DNA from: JANLTP01 sp031363055
GTDB lineage: Bacteria > Pseudomonadota > Gammaproteobacteria > Burkholderiales > Burkholderiaceae_E
Assembly (NCBI GenBank): GCA_031363055.1
Contig: JANLTP010000100.1
Span: forward strand, 1 to 51,482
Direction: 5' to 3'
Length of the DNA stretch: 51,482 bases
Part shown: piece by piece, positions 7,979 through 16,516 of the stretch
Layout: the number at the start of each line of letters is the position of its first letter
Position numbering within the stretch: the stretch's first letter is position 1
Translations under genes and position numbers: made by a program
Notes under the pieces: generated by a model
What the model was told of the DNA's origin: nothing
The model's database searches: none
What the model saw: the letters and a program-made list of their open reading frames with translations, nothing else

Positions 7979-9368
7979 GAACCGCATGGACCCAGAATTA
8001 AATGGCACCGAACGCGAACTGGCAGCTCGCCCCTCGCCACTCTCCATTGCCGCAAAATCGGGCGAGGCCAGGCAATTCGTCTATTGGCTACGCTCGGTTG
8101 CGCCCTATATTCACGCATTTCGGGGCAAGACCTTTGTCATCGCTTTTCCTGGTGAACTGGTTCAAGCCGGCCATTTGACGGCTTTGGTCAACGACATCAG
8201 CCTGCTGCAGGCGATGGGCATGCGAATTGTCGTAGTGCACGGCTCGCGACCGCAGGTCAGTGAGCAAATGCGGCTACGCGGCAGCGAGCCGCACTATCAG
8301 AACGGCATGCGCATTACCGATGCCATTGCCCTTGAATGCGCCAAGGAGGCTTCGGGCGAAATTCGTCTCGACATCGAAGCTGCCTTCTCGCAAGGTCTGC
8401 CCAATACTCCGATGGCTCATTCGGCCGTCAGGGTCATGTCCGGCAACCTGATTACTGCACGGCCGGTGGGTATTGTCGACGGCCAAGACTTTGGACATAC
8501 CGGTCTGGTGCGCCGGATCGACGCCAGCTCGATCAACATGGCCTTGGGTAACGGCGCGATCGTACTGTTATCGCCGCTCGGTTTTTCACCGACCGGCGAT
8601 GCGTTTAATTTGTCGATGGAAGACGTCGCGTCCGCCACCGCGATTGCTCTCGATGCCGACAAGCTCGTGTTTCTGACCGAAAACTATGGCATCTGCGACG
8701 CCGAAGGCACGATGTTGGGCGAGATTTCCGAAGCCGATGCGCAAAAAATCCTGAAGACGGGCGAGTTGGCCAGCGAGTCGGCGTTCTACCTGAAACATGC
8801 GCTCGCCGCCTGTGAAGGCGGTGTCGCTCGGGCACACATCATTCCTTTTGCACTGGACGGCAGTGTGCTGCTCGAGCTTTTTCAACATGACGGCGTTGGC
8901 ACCATGTTGGTCGAGGAAACGCTGGAAGCGCTTCGAGAGGCCAGTCTTGACGACGTCGGCGGTATTTTGTCGCTGATTCGGCCACTGGAGGCCGACGGTA
9001 CCCTGGTCAAGCGCGACCGTGCCCGAATCGAGCAGGAAATCACCAATTTTTCCGTCATGGAACATGACGGTGTGATCTGGGGTTGTGCCGCGCTCTATTC
9101 GTTCGCGAAACAGAGAATCGGCGAGATGGCCTGTCTGGCGGTCAATCCGAAGGTGCAGGGCCAGGGCGATGGCGACCGCATCTTGCGCCATATTGAACAT
9201 CGCGCGCGCGCGGGCGGCCTGACCCACCTGTTTGTGCTGACCACACGGACCATGCACTGGTTCCAAAAGCGCGGCTTTGTCCAAGCCGGCATTGATTCTT
9301 TGCCGCTCGAGCGGCAGGGCCTGTATAACTGGCAACGCAAGTCGCAAGTACTTATCAAAGAACTTTGA
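7977..9368 (+). CDS. argA: Amino-acid N-acetyltransferase (N-acetylglutamate synthase)
   Basis: This enzyme makes N-acetylglutamate from glutamate and acetyl-CoA, the first step of arginine synthesis, and is usually feedback-inhibited by arginine. The 463-residue protein has the two-part ArgA layout: an N-terminal amino-acid-kinase-like domain (about 45-300, with VVVHGSRPQV) and a C-terminal GNAT domain (about 315-460) with the acetyl-CoA loop around NPKVQGQGDG, a variant of the usual QGRG-type motif. The ATG at 7977 overlaps the TATAAT; ATG 7986 (MDPEL) is the better start if the message is leaderless. yggX follows 14 bp downstream. argE and carAB elsewhere in the window serve the same pathway. 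Confidence 0.93.
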   Translation: MNRMDPELNGTERELAARPSPLSIAAKSGEARQFVYWLRSVAPYIHAFRGKTFVIAFPGELVQAGHLTALVNDISLLQAMGMRIVVVHGSRPQVSEQMRLRGSEPHYQNGMRITDAIALECAKEASGEIRLDIEAAFSQGLPNTPMAHSAVRVMSGNLITARPVGIVDGQDFGHTGLVRRIDASSINMALGNGAIVLLSPLGFSPTGDAFNLSMEDVASATAIALDADKLVFLTENYGICDAEGTMLGEISEADAQKILKTGELASESAFYLKHALAACEGGVARAHIIPFALDGSVLLELFQHDGVGTMLVEETLEALREASLDDVGGILSLIRPLEADGTLVKRDRARIEQEITNFSVMEHDGVIWGCAALYSFAKQRIGEMACLAVNPKVQGQGDGDRILRHIEHRARAGGLTHLFVLTTRTMHWFQKRGFVQAGIDSLPLERQGLYNWQRKSQVLIKEL

Positions 9369-9382
9369 CCCCGGAGTAAAAA

Positions 9383-9652
9383 ATGGCCCGAACCGTATTT
9401 TGTGTCAAGCTGCAACGAGAGGCCGACGGTCTTGATTTTGCCCCCTACCCGGGCGAACTCGGCAAGAAAATTTTTGAGGGCGTCTGCAAGGAGGCCTGGC
9501 AAGGCTGGGTCAAACATCAAACCATGCTGGTCAATGAAAACCGCCTGAATCTGGCCGACGCGCGCGCACGCAAGTATTTGGCGACGCAGATGGAGCAGTA
9601 CTTTTTTGGCGGCGGCGCCGACAAGCCGGCTGGATACGTTCCCGAAGCCTGA
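9383..9652 (+). CDS. yggX: Probable Fe(2+)-trafficking / oxidative-damage protection protein YggX
   Basis: A small cytosolic protein of 89 residues, the normal family length. It begins MARTVFC, carrying the conserved N-terminal Cys7, followed by the GLDFAPYPGELGKKI and AWQGWVKHQTMLVNE blocks typical of the YggX family. Family members protect iron-sulfur clusters from oxidative damage and have been proposed to traffic iron. A GGAG ribosome site lies six bases before the ATG. It sits between argA and the lipid transporter genes, a common betaproteobacterial arrangement. Confidence 0.95.
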   Translation: MARTVFCVKLQREADGLDFAPYPGELGKKIFEGVCKEAWQGWVKHQTMLVNENRLNLADARARKYLATQMEQYFFGGGADKPAGYVPEA

Positions 9653-9679
9653 CCGCCGCAACCCAAGCCATCTCCCCTG

Positions 9680-10813
9680 GTGAGCGTACCGGCGACGACC
9701 GATTCCAGACTCCGGTTGGATAGCAGCAGGCAGCCGGCTGTCTTGCATCTGAACGGGATCTGGAATCAAGGTCTGGGCCTACCCGATGCCGACGCATTGA
9801 TCAATTCGCTCAAGCCAGGCGCTGACTTGGCACTGAGCGCCGAAGGCCTGGAGCGTTGGGACACATCGATCGCCGCCTTTGTAGCTCGGCTTGAGCGCAG
9901 CGTCACGGCGCGCGGCGGTCATTTGCACAGCGAAGGCTTGCCGGCCGGCGCCCAGCGGCTCATGAAATTGATTCGGCTGAACCCGGCCGCAGCCGTTGCT
10001 AGCGCCGATCGCGAAGCGTTTTTTGTCCGGGTCGGTAAGGACGTTCTACGGCGCTTCGGCAGAATATCGGCCTGGCTTGCGATGGCCGGTGCGGCGTTCG
10101 CTGCGCTCGTCCGTTTTCTTTCGGGCCGCGCCCGTGTGCCCTGGTCGGATATCGTCGAGCAAATACACGAGTGTGGTCCACGAGCCCTGCCGATCGTCAC
10201 GCTGCTGTCGTTTTTGATTGGCGGCATTACTGCCTTCGTGGGTGTCATCCAGCTGCGAATGTTTGGCGCCGAAATTTACGTGGCCGATCTGGTCGGCATG
10301 GGCATGCTGCTCGAAATGGGTGCGCTCATGACCGGCATCATCATGGCTGGACGAGCAGGCGCGGCTTTTGCGGCGGCCATTGGTACCATGCAAACCAACG
10401 AAGAGGTTGACGCGCTGCAAACGCTTGGTTTTGATCCGATTGAATTCCTGGTCATGCCCAGAATGCTGGCGCTGACCTTGATGACGCCGCTGTTAACGTT
10501 GTATGCCGACGTGCTCGGCATATTGGGCGGCGCGTTTGTGGGCATGACCATGCTGGATATTTCGCCGGCGACCTATTTTGTTCAAACCGGCAATGCGATC
10601 CACCTGGCCGACGCCAGCAAGGGCTTGATCAAGAGCGTTTGTTTTGGTGCAGTGATCGGATTCTCGGGCTGCTTGCGAGGCCTGGAATGCGGCCGAAGTG
10701 CTCAGTCGGTCGGGCATGCCACCACCTCGGCGGTCGTCACCGCCATTGTCCTGATCGTTCTGGCCGATGCCTTCACGACCGTTTTGTTTTTCGTTTACGA
10801 CGGAATGCTCTGA
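9680..10813 (+). CDS. mlaE: MlaE-family ABC permease with an N-terminal STAS-like domain
   Basis: This is the membrane subunit of an MCE-type lipid transporter. The last 250 or so residues form the MlaE permease, with several hydrophobic segments and the MGALMTGIIMAGRAGAAFAA signature. The first 110 or so residues resemble a STAS domain, which in the E. coli Mla system is a separate protein (MlaB); here the two appear fused. At 377 residues it is longer than E. coli MlaE (about 260). The likely start is GTG at 9680, with a poor ribosome site. It overlaps the ATPase gene by one base (TGATG). The system could move phospholipids between inner and outer membrane; direction and cargo are not shown by the sequence. 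Confidence 0.88.
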   Translation: MSVPATTDSRLRLDSSRQPAVLHLNGIWNQGLGLPDADALINSLKPGADLALSAEGLERWDTSIAAFVARLERSVTARGGHLHSEGLPAGAQRLMKLIRLNPAAAVASADREAFFVRVGKDVLRRFGRISAWLAMAGAAFAALVRFLSGRARVPWSDIVEQIHECGPRALPIVTLLSFLIGGITAFVGVIQLRMFGAEIYVADLVGMGMLLEMGALMTGIIMAGRAGAAFAAAIGTMQTNEEVDALQTLGFDPIEFLVMPRMLALTLMTPLLTLYADVLGILGGAFVGMTMLDISPATYFVQTGNAIHLADASKGLIKSVCFGAVIGFSGCLRGLECGRSAQSVGHATTSAVVTAIVLIVLADAFTTVLFFVYDGML

Positions 10814-11604
10814 TGCCCGAAGCTGCCGCCGCCCAAATTCGAGCCGTTGATTTAACCTTGAGTTATGGCGAACGAATCATTCAGAGCGAGCTGAATTTCT
10901 CGGTTTCTCGCGGCGATCGATTTATTATCATGGGTGACTCGGGTTGCGGCAAAAGCACGCTGCTCAAACATCTGATTGCGCTGTACAGACCGGCGAAAGG
11001 CAAGATCTTCTATGAAAACCGCGACCTGTGGGGGATGAGTGACGAAGATCGCGGCGAGTTGGCTCAGCGCTTCGGCGTCTTGTATCAATCGGGCGCCTTG
11101 TTCAGCTCCATGACGCTGGGGCAGAACATTGCCTTGCCAATCAGCCAATACCAGCGACTCGGGCAAGCCGACGTGCGCGATCTGGTCGAGTTGAAGTTAT
11201 CGCTGGTCGGATTGGCCGGCTTCGGCAAATACATGCCGTCCGAGATCAGCGGCGGCATGAAAAAGCGCGCGGCACTGGCCCGTGCGATGGCGCTGGATCC
11301 GGAAGTCTTGTTTCTCGACGAACCGTCGGCCGGGCTCGACCCATTGTCGTCGCGCCTGCTCGATGAGCTGATCGTCGAGCTCAACGAAAGCCTGGGCACA
11401 ACCTTTCTGATCGTGACCCACGAGTTGGCGAGTATCTTCGCAGTTGGCACACGGGCGATCTTCCTCGATAGCGACAGCCACCACATGCTGGCATCGGGAA
11501 CACCCCACGAATTGCTTGAATCCTGCCCGCATGAAAAAGTCCGCCGTTTCCTGAATCGTGGCATCGTCCGACCGCTCGCGGCCAACCTGGAGCCATCAAG
11601 TTGA
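10813..11604 (+). CDS. mlaF: MlaF-family ABC transporter ATPase
   Basis: The 263-residue ATP-binding subunit powers the adjacent MlaE-type permease. It has Walker A GDSGCGKST (residues 41-49), a Q-loop in LYQSGALF, the signature EISGGMKKRAALARA, Walker B LFLDEPSAGLDP and the switch His in VTHEL. The ISGGM signature and short length are typical of MlaF/Mkl proteins. The start is the ATG at 10813, which overlaps the mlaE stop; a longer upstream frame has no support. Its own stop overlaps the next gene (TTGA). Confidence 0.92.
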   Translation: MPEAAAAQIRAVDLTLSYGERIIQSELNFSVSRGDRFIIMGDSGCGKSTLLKHLIALYRPAKGKIFYENRDLWGMSDEDRGELAQRFGVLYQSGALFSSMTLGQNIALPISQYQRLGQADVRDLVELKLSLVGLAGFGKYMPSEISGGMKKRAALARAMALDPEVLFLDEPSAGLDPLSSRLLDELIVELNESLGTTFLIVTHELASIFAVGTRAIFLDSDSHHMLASGTPHELLESCPHEKVRRFLNRGIVRPLAANLEPSS

Positions 11605-12710
11605 TATCGACGCGTCGGTATGCCTGGATTGGTCTGTTCGTCGTCGGTTCGCTGTTGATCGCCGCGATCGGTATCGCGCTATTCATGGGCGGCGGTTTTG
11701 GACGTACGAAGGTCAATGTATTGATGGTTTTTCATGGCAATGTAACCGGCCTGGAATTGGGTACTCCAGTGCAATTTCGCGGCATGAAGATTGGCGAAGT
11801 CAAGCGGGTTCGCACCATCTATGATCCGGAATCGAAACAGGTTTTATTTCCGGTGTACGCTGAATTTACCGGCACCATCGAGATCCCGGGCTACGATAAT
11901 CGCAAGAGTTCGGACGGTGTACGCAGCGCCTGGATTGCCGGCATGGTCGAACGGGGCCTGCGCGCGCAATTGCAGACCAAGAGTTTTGTCACCGGTCAGC
12001 AAATGATCATGCTGGATTTCGCCAGCGACGGTGGGCCGCAATTCAGCGATATCGAAAAAAATATGCTGGAGATACCGACTACTCGTTCACCGAATGAAGC
12101 CATTGTCGACGCGTTAAGGGAGCTGCCGGTCCGTGACATTGTCTTCGATGGCCAGAAACTGCTGGCTCAGATCAATCGACTGATGCTCGCTGCGGACGGC
12201 TCACCCGGTCCGCTGCCGAAGATGCTCGAACAATTCACCCAGACCGGCCAGGCGCTGCAAAAGAGTCTGCCGCAACTAAGCGCCGATACCAGCGCCGCCG
12301 GGCGCGACCTGCGCGCCACCCTGGGCGCCATCTCGAAGACCAGCCGCGGCATCGACCAGCAGGTCGTTCGTGCGGTCGATAATCTGAACGCTTCGTTGGC
12401 TGAATTTCAAAAACTGGCCGGCGGGCTACAGGGAACAGTCAGTCAGGCCGAACGTGGACTCAGCCAATCGCTGGGTCAAGTCAGCAATCGCCTGAATGAA
12501 TCACTCGAGCGGCTCGACCGCACTGCGGCCCGTCTCGAATTCAGCCTTTCCGAAGACTCGAACCTGGGCGCCGGGCTCAGCAACAGCCTCAGCGAAGCCG
12601 CCCAGGCAGCCCAAGCACTCAAGCAAGCGGTTGAATCATTGAATCGCCGACCCACTCAACTGTTATTCGGTCATCCAAATGAACCGACTCCAGTCAATCC
12701 AAAGCGTTAA
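11601..12710 (+). CDS. MCE-domain (MlaD-family) protein
   Basis: A membrane-anchored periplasmic protein of 369 residues. One transmembrane helix (about residues 7-28) is followed by an MCE domain (about 40-120) with the typical VTGLELGTPVQFRGMKIGEV segment. The rest is a long helical region rich in Gln, Ser and Ala with coiled-coil character. MCE proteins form hexameric rings or needle-like channels that carry lipids across the periplasm. The protein is longer than E. coli MlaD (183) and has one MCE domain, unlike PqiB, which has three. It starts at a TTG that overlaps the ATPase stop. The auxiliary lipoprotein gene follows after three bases. Confidence 0.9.
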   Translation: MISTRRYAWIGLFVVGSLLIAAIGIALFMGGGFGRTKVNVLMVFHGNVTGLELGTPVQFRGMKIGEVKRVRTIYDPESKQVLFPVYAEFTGTIEIPGYDNRKSSDGVRSAWIAGMVERGLRAQLQTKSFVTGQQMIMLDFASDGGPQFSDIEKNMLEIPTTRSPNEAIVDALRELPVRDIVFDGQKLLAQINRLMLAADGSPGPLPKMLEQFTQTGQALQKSLPQLSADTSAAGRDLRATLGAISKTSRGIDQQVVRAVDNLNASLAEFQKLAGGLQGTVSQAERGLSQSLGQVSNRLNESLERLDRTAARLEFSLSEDSNLGAGLSNSLSEAAQAAQALKQAVESLNRRPTQLLFGHPNEPTPVNPKR

Positions 12711-12713
12711 ACC

Positions 12714-13406
12714 GTGACTCCTATTCGATCATCTGGATTACTTCGAACACCTGGATTCCTCAGGTCAATTGAACGTCTCCGCTCAGTGACCTTGTTGATG
12801 GCCGCCGTCAGTACGGGGCTGTTCGCCTTAAGCGGCTGTAACATTTTTCCGCCTGCGCCCACGGCCCAATTGCACACGCTGCTGATTGCCCAGACGGCGC
12901 AAAGTCAGCGTTGTGCTGTCAGCTTTTCGGTACGCGATTTGCGACTGGCCGGTTATCTGGATCGGGCCGAAATTCTGACCGACCGAACCGATTCCCAGGT
13001 ACAGGTATCATCGCTAAACCTCTGGGCAGCGCCGATCAAGGACGAGATCCGACGCACCGTCGGCACAGCCATCAATGACCGATGGACCGACAGTCGACTG
13101 GTCAGTTATCCGTGGCGTTTTGGCGAGATGCCCGCCGTCGCACTCGATCTGGCAATCGATCAACTCGAACCGGTTGCGGGCCGCCTGCAGGTTCAGGCAC
13201 GCTGGCAGTTATTGAGTCTGGCTACACCCGGGCGCGAGAACTCGAAACTGATTCGCCATGCCGATTTTCGCCAGACCCTTGAGGTGACGCCGTCGGGCGC
13301 GATGGGCACGGTGGCGGCGATCAATCTAGCGCTCGCAGCGCTGAGCAACGACATCGCTCAGACGGCGGGCGCAACGCCGATGATGGTTACTTTGTGCGGC
13401 GGCTAA
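12714..13406 (+). CDS. ABC-type transport auxiliary lipoprotein
   Basis: This 230-residue lipoprotein has a signal sequence (about residues 18-41) ending in the lipobox LSGC, so it is probably anchored to the outer or inner membrane by Cys42. The body matches the ABC transport auxiliary component / PqiC-like type, with a QVQVSSLNLWAAPIKDEI stretch. In related systems such a lipoprotein caps the MCE channel at the outer membrane. The GTG at 12714 is the chosen start; no alternative would keep the charged part of the signal peptide. The leader carries an 18-bp tandem duplication. No mlaC-type periplasmic carrier gene follows. Confidence 0.82.
   Translation: MTPIRSSGLLRTPGFLRSIERLRSVTLLMAAVSTGLFALSGCNIFPPAPTAQLHTLLIAQTAQSQRCAVSFSVRDLRLAGYLDRAEILTDRTDSQVQVSSLNLWAAPIKDEIRRTVGTAINDRWTDSRLVSYPWRFGEMPAVALDLAIDQLEPVAGRLQVQARWQLLSLATPGRENSKLIRHADFRQTLEVTPSGAMGTVAAINLALAALSNDIAQTAGATPMMVTLCGG
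12725..12760 (+). repeat. 18-bp tandem duplication in the lipoprotein leader
   Basis: Bases 12725-12742 and 12743-12760 are adjacent copies with about 15 of 18 matches. They encode a six-residue repeat (SSGLLR, TPGFLR) ahead of the signal peptide core, so the reading frame is preserved. Confidence 0.6.
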
Positions 13407-13499
13407 GTGCCTGCAAAGCAATCGTTGCGCGGCAAGCAGGCGGCTAATCGCTCGAAGCGCGCCGTCTTGCTGCTGCAAAATGACAGGTTCGTTGCCATC

Positions 13500-14186
13500 T
13501 CATGTCCGCGCGATCCTGCGCACACCGTCGGTCGTCGCGATCAACGCCAGATCGGCCGGCCGGCGCGCGAACAGACCGACTGTGACGACACCCGGCCAGG
13601 CGTTGATTTCATCTTCCAAAGCGATGGCATCGGCAATCTTCAAATTCGAGACATCGAGTACCGGATGACCGTTGTCGCTAACAAAGTCAGCCCTGGGCTT
13701 GGCGACCGCACCCAGGCCGGAAAAGCGCTGAATGAGGGCTTCCGATGCGCTGCCGATGATTTCAACCGGCAACGGGAACTTCCCGAGTACATCAACGAGT
13801 TTGCTTGAATCCGCCACACAGACGAAACGCTGCGCGGCGGCCGCAATGATTTTTTCCTGGGTCAAGGCACCGCCTCCGCCCTTGATCATTTGCAGGCGCG
13901 GATTGATTTCGTCGGCGCCGTCAACGTAGACCGGCAATGTCAATCCTTGCTGAATGACTTGATTGAGCGTCAAGACGCTGATTCCATGGCCCAACAATCG
14001 TTGCGTCGAAACGATTGAACTTGAAACTGCACCACGGAACTCGAGTTTGCGCCGCGCCAGCGCGTCAATAAAGAAATTGACCGTCGAGCCGGTTCCGACA
14101 CCGACGACGGTATCGATCAGCAGTTCATCCACCGCGGCGTGCGCAGCAGCCCTCTTTTGTTCATCTTGGCGGGATAATGAGTTCAT
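13500..14186 (-). CDS. rpiA: Ribose-5-phosphate isomerase A
   Basis: RpiA interconverts ribose 5-phosphate and ribulose 5-phosphate in the pentose phosphate pathway. The 228-residue protein is a normal family length. It shows the phosphate-binding VGVGTGSTVNFFI, the DGADEI motif with catalytic Asp residues, and the KGGGGALTQEKI loop containing the catalytic Lys. The ATG at 14184-14186 gives MNSLSRQDEQKRAAAHAA, a good fit to the family; an upstream extension would run into pnuC. It diverges from pnuC with 28 bp between start codons. Confidence 0.95.
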   Translation of the reverse strand: MNSLSRQDEQKRAAAHAAVDELLIDTVVGVGTGSTVNFFIDALARRKLEFRGAVSSSIVSTQRLLGHGISVLTLNQVIQQGLTLPVYVDGADEINPRLQMIKGGGGALTQEKIIAAAAQRFVCVADSSKLVDVLGKFPLPVEIIGSASEALIQRFSGLGAVAKPRADFVSDNGHPVLDVSNLKIADAIALEDEINAWPGVVTVGLFARRPADLALIATTDGVRRIART

Positions 14187-14214
14187 AACAACGATTCTAT
14201 TGAATTCAGCCGCC

Positions 14215-14835
14215 ATGAACTTTCTCTTTGTACCGGCCTTCACCCTTTGGGGCGCGTCCACGAGCTGGCTGGAGCTGGTAGCCGTCACGCTGGCGTTCAT
14301 TTGTGTAGCCTTTAACGTGCTCGAAAACCCGTTGGGATGGCCGTTCGCGGTGGTCAGTTGTCTGCTTTATATGTGGCTCTTCAGCCATCACAAACTGTAC
14401 GGCGACGCTGGCGTACAGGTATTCTTTGCGCTTGCCGCGCTTTGGGCTTGGTGGGAATGGATGTTTGGCCATCGACGGACTAAAGCGGGCACGCTGGACA
14501 CGCTGCGTATTGCCAGACTTCGCAGCGGTGGCCGTATCAGGGTTGTGCTGGCATGGCTCATCCTCTGGCCGGCCATTGGCTATTTACTGATGCGCGTCAC
14601 CGATAGCGATGTGCCTTACTTTGATGCCTTCCCGACCGCTGGCAGTGTGATCGGACAGATCCTGTTGGGTCGAAAGTTTCTCGAGAACTGGCTGGTCTGG
14701 CTGGTGGTGAACTTGGCTAGCGTAGCACTTCTCAGCTACAAGTCACTGTATTTGAGTGCGGCTTTATACGTGGTGTTTATCGCGATGGCGTATCTGGGCT
14801 GGCGGCGCTGGCGTCAGCAGATACCTGGGGCATAG
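14215..14835 (+). CDS. pnuC: Nicotinamide riboside transporter PnuC
   Basis: A 206-residue inner-membrane protein with about seven hydrophobic segments. It begins near ATSWLEL-type sequence (here STSWLEL) and has the NPLGWPFAVVSCLLYMWLF helix and the WAWWEWMFG aromatic cluster typical of PnuC, which carries nicotinamide riboside by facilitated diffusion. The ATG at 14215 is preferred; the longer open frame from a TTG at 13963 is the antisense of rpiA. No NAD-dependent regulator or riboswitch is recognisable upstream. Confidence 0.9.
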   Translation: MNFLFVPAFTLWGASTSWLELVAVTLAFICVAFNVLENPLGWPFAVVSCLLYMWLFSHHKLYGDAGVQVFFALAALWAWWEWMFGHRRTKAGTLDTLRIARLRSGGRIRVVLAWLILWPAIGYLLMRVTDSDVPYFDAFPTAGSVIGQILLGRKFLENWLVWLVVNLASVALLSYKSLYLSAALYVVFIAMAYLGWRRWRQQIPGA

Positions 14836-14859
14836 ATCAGGAGCTTCCAAGCAAATCGA

Positions 14860-14935
14860 TGGGGTGGCTGATGGGATTCGAACCCACGACGACTGGAATC
14901 ACAATCCAGGACTCTACCGCTGAGCTACAGCCACC
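14860..14935 (-). tRNA. tRNA-His (GTG)
   Basis: The minus strand folds as a cloverleaf with anticodon GTG. The acceptor stem is GTGGCTG paired to CAGCCAC, with the extra 5' G (position -1) opposite C73 that marks tRNA-His. The 3' CCA is encoded (14860-14862). It is the last of three tRNA genes on this strand. Confidence 0.95.
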
Positions 14936-14964
14936 ACTGAGAAACTGCTACAACCAACCGGAGT

Positions 14965-15041
<77 letters not shown>

Positions 15042-15060
15042 AGATCCTGTCAAGAGAATC

Positions 15061-15137
<77 letters not shown>

Positions 15138-15148
15138 GACACTATTGG

Positions 15149-15154
15149 ATTGTA
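15149..15154 (-). promoter_or_regulatory. Possible -10 element of the tRNA cluster
   Basis: TACAAT lies on the minus strand in the 38-bp gap between the glmM stop and tRNA-Pro, placed so that transcription would start a few bases before the tRNA. No clear -35 hexamer is visible. Read-through from glmM is the alternative. Confidence 0.3.
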
Positions 15155-15175
15155 CCGCAACGCCGATTTGAGCGG

Positions 15176-16510
15176 CTAACTCACCGCATGGGCCAGATGC
15201 CGCGCGCAGCGCTCCGCAATCTCGGTGCTCTGCGCCTCGACCATGAGCCGCAGTAACGGCTCGGTACCCGAGGGGCGAATCAATACCCGACCGTGTGCGC
15301 CCAACTGGGTTTCGACTTCGGTCTTGGCTTTCTGCAGACCGCTGTGCTTGTTCCAGTCAAAACCATCGACCACTTTGACGTTGATGAGCTTTTGCGGGAA
15401 GAGTTGCAGATCGGAGGTCAACTCGGCCAGGGTCTTGTTCGAGCGCCGGATCGCAGAGAGAATTTGCAAGGCGCTGATGGTGCCGTCGCCGGTGGTGTGG
15501 CAATCGAGACAGAGCAGGTGTCCTGAGCTTTCGCCACCGTACTTCCAGCCCTTTTCACTGAGCATTTCCAGTACATAGCGGTCGCCAACCTTGGCGCGGG
15601 CAAAACGGATACCGAGTCGCTGGAACGCGTGTTCGAGCGCGAGATTGCTCATCAGTGTACCGACGGCACCAGTAACCAGTTCCGAGCGCAGGCGATCCTT
15701 GACGATCACATAGAGCAACTCGTCGCCGTTGTAAATGCGACCAGCGTTATCGACCAGAATCAGCCGATCAGCGTCGCCATCGAGCGAGATACCGAGATCG
15801 GCCTTATGCAGACGTACCGCCCGCTGCACCGACTCGGGCTGGGTGGCGCCGACACCCTCATTGATATTGGTTCCGTTCGGCGAAACTGCAACGGTGATGA
15901 CATCGGCACCGAGTTCATGAAAGACATGCGGCGCCGTGTGGTAGGCAGCGCCATTGGCGCAATCCACGACGATTTTCATGCCGCGCAAATCAAGGGCGAC
16001 CGGAAATGTGCTCTTGCAAAACTCGATGTAGCGCCCGGCGGCGTCATCAATTCGTTTGGCCTTACCGAGCAAGTCGGAACGGACACAGTTCACCGGATTG
16101 TCCATGGCCTGCTCGATCCGCGACTCGAGTTCGTCCGGCAACTTGTTGCCATCGGCGTTGAAGAACTTGATGCCGTTATCGTCGTAGGGGTTGTGCGACG
16201 CGCTGATCACCACACCGGCCGACAGACGCAGCGCGCGCGTCAGGTAAGCGACGGCCGGTGTCGGCAACGGACCCGAAATCAGCACGTCGACGCCGGCGGC
16301 GGAAAACCCCGCCTGCAAGGCCCCCTCCAGCATGTAGCCGGAGATGCGCGTGTCTTTGCCGACCAGAACACTGGGTCGGCCAGTGCCGCTGCCCTGCGCC
16401 AGAACTTTGCCGGCGGCATAACCCAGGCGCAACACAAACTCTGGCGTGATCGGCATCTCGCCGACCTTGCCACGGATTCCATCGGTTCCGAAATAGCGAC
16501 GACCCACCAT
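15176..16510 (-). CDS. glmM: Phosphoglucosamine mutase
   Basis: GlmM converts glucosamine 6-phosphate to glucosamine 1-phosphate, the precursor of UDP-GlcNAc for peptidoglycan and lipopolysaccharide. The 444-residue protein is full length. It begins with RRYFGTDGIRG, has the phosphoserine loop VVISASHNP with the catalytic Ser at about residue 105, the metal loop DGDADR and the phosphate-binding RPSGTEPLLR near the C-terminus. It follows folP after six bases on the same strand, as in many proteobacteria. Confidence 0.97.
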   Translation of the reverse strand: MVGRRYFGTDGIRGKVGEMPITPEFVLRLGYAAGKVLAQGSGTGRPSVLVGKDTRISGYMLEGALQAGFSAAGVDVLISGPLPTPAVAYLTRALRLSAGVVISASHNPYDDNGIKFFNADGNKLPDELESRIEQAMDNPVNCVRSDLLGKAKRIDDAAGRYIEFCKSTFPVALDLRGMKIVVDCANGAAYHTAPHVFHELGADVITVAVSPNGTNINEGVGATQPESVQRAVRLHKADLGISLDGDADRLILVDNAGRIYNGDELLYVIVKDRLRSELVTGAVGTLMSNLALEHAFQRLGIRFARAKVGDRYVLEMLSEKGWKYGGESSGHLLCLDCHTTGDGTISALQILSAIRRSNKTLAELTSDLQLFPQKLINVKVVDGFDWNKHSGLQKAKTEVETQLGAHGRVLIRPSGTEPLLRLMVEAQSTEIAERCARHLAHAVS

Positions 16511-16516
16511 ATTCCC

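Noticed and set aside
8586..9347. A 253-codon open frame on the minus strand
   Set aside because: It is antisense to argA and has no family resemblance.
13407..13808. A 133-codon frame directly after the auxiliary lipoprotein gene
   Set aside because: Most of it is antisense to rpiA; the first 90 bases have no ribosome site or homology that I recognise.
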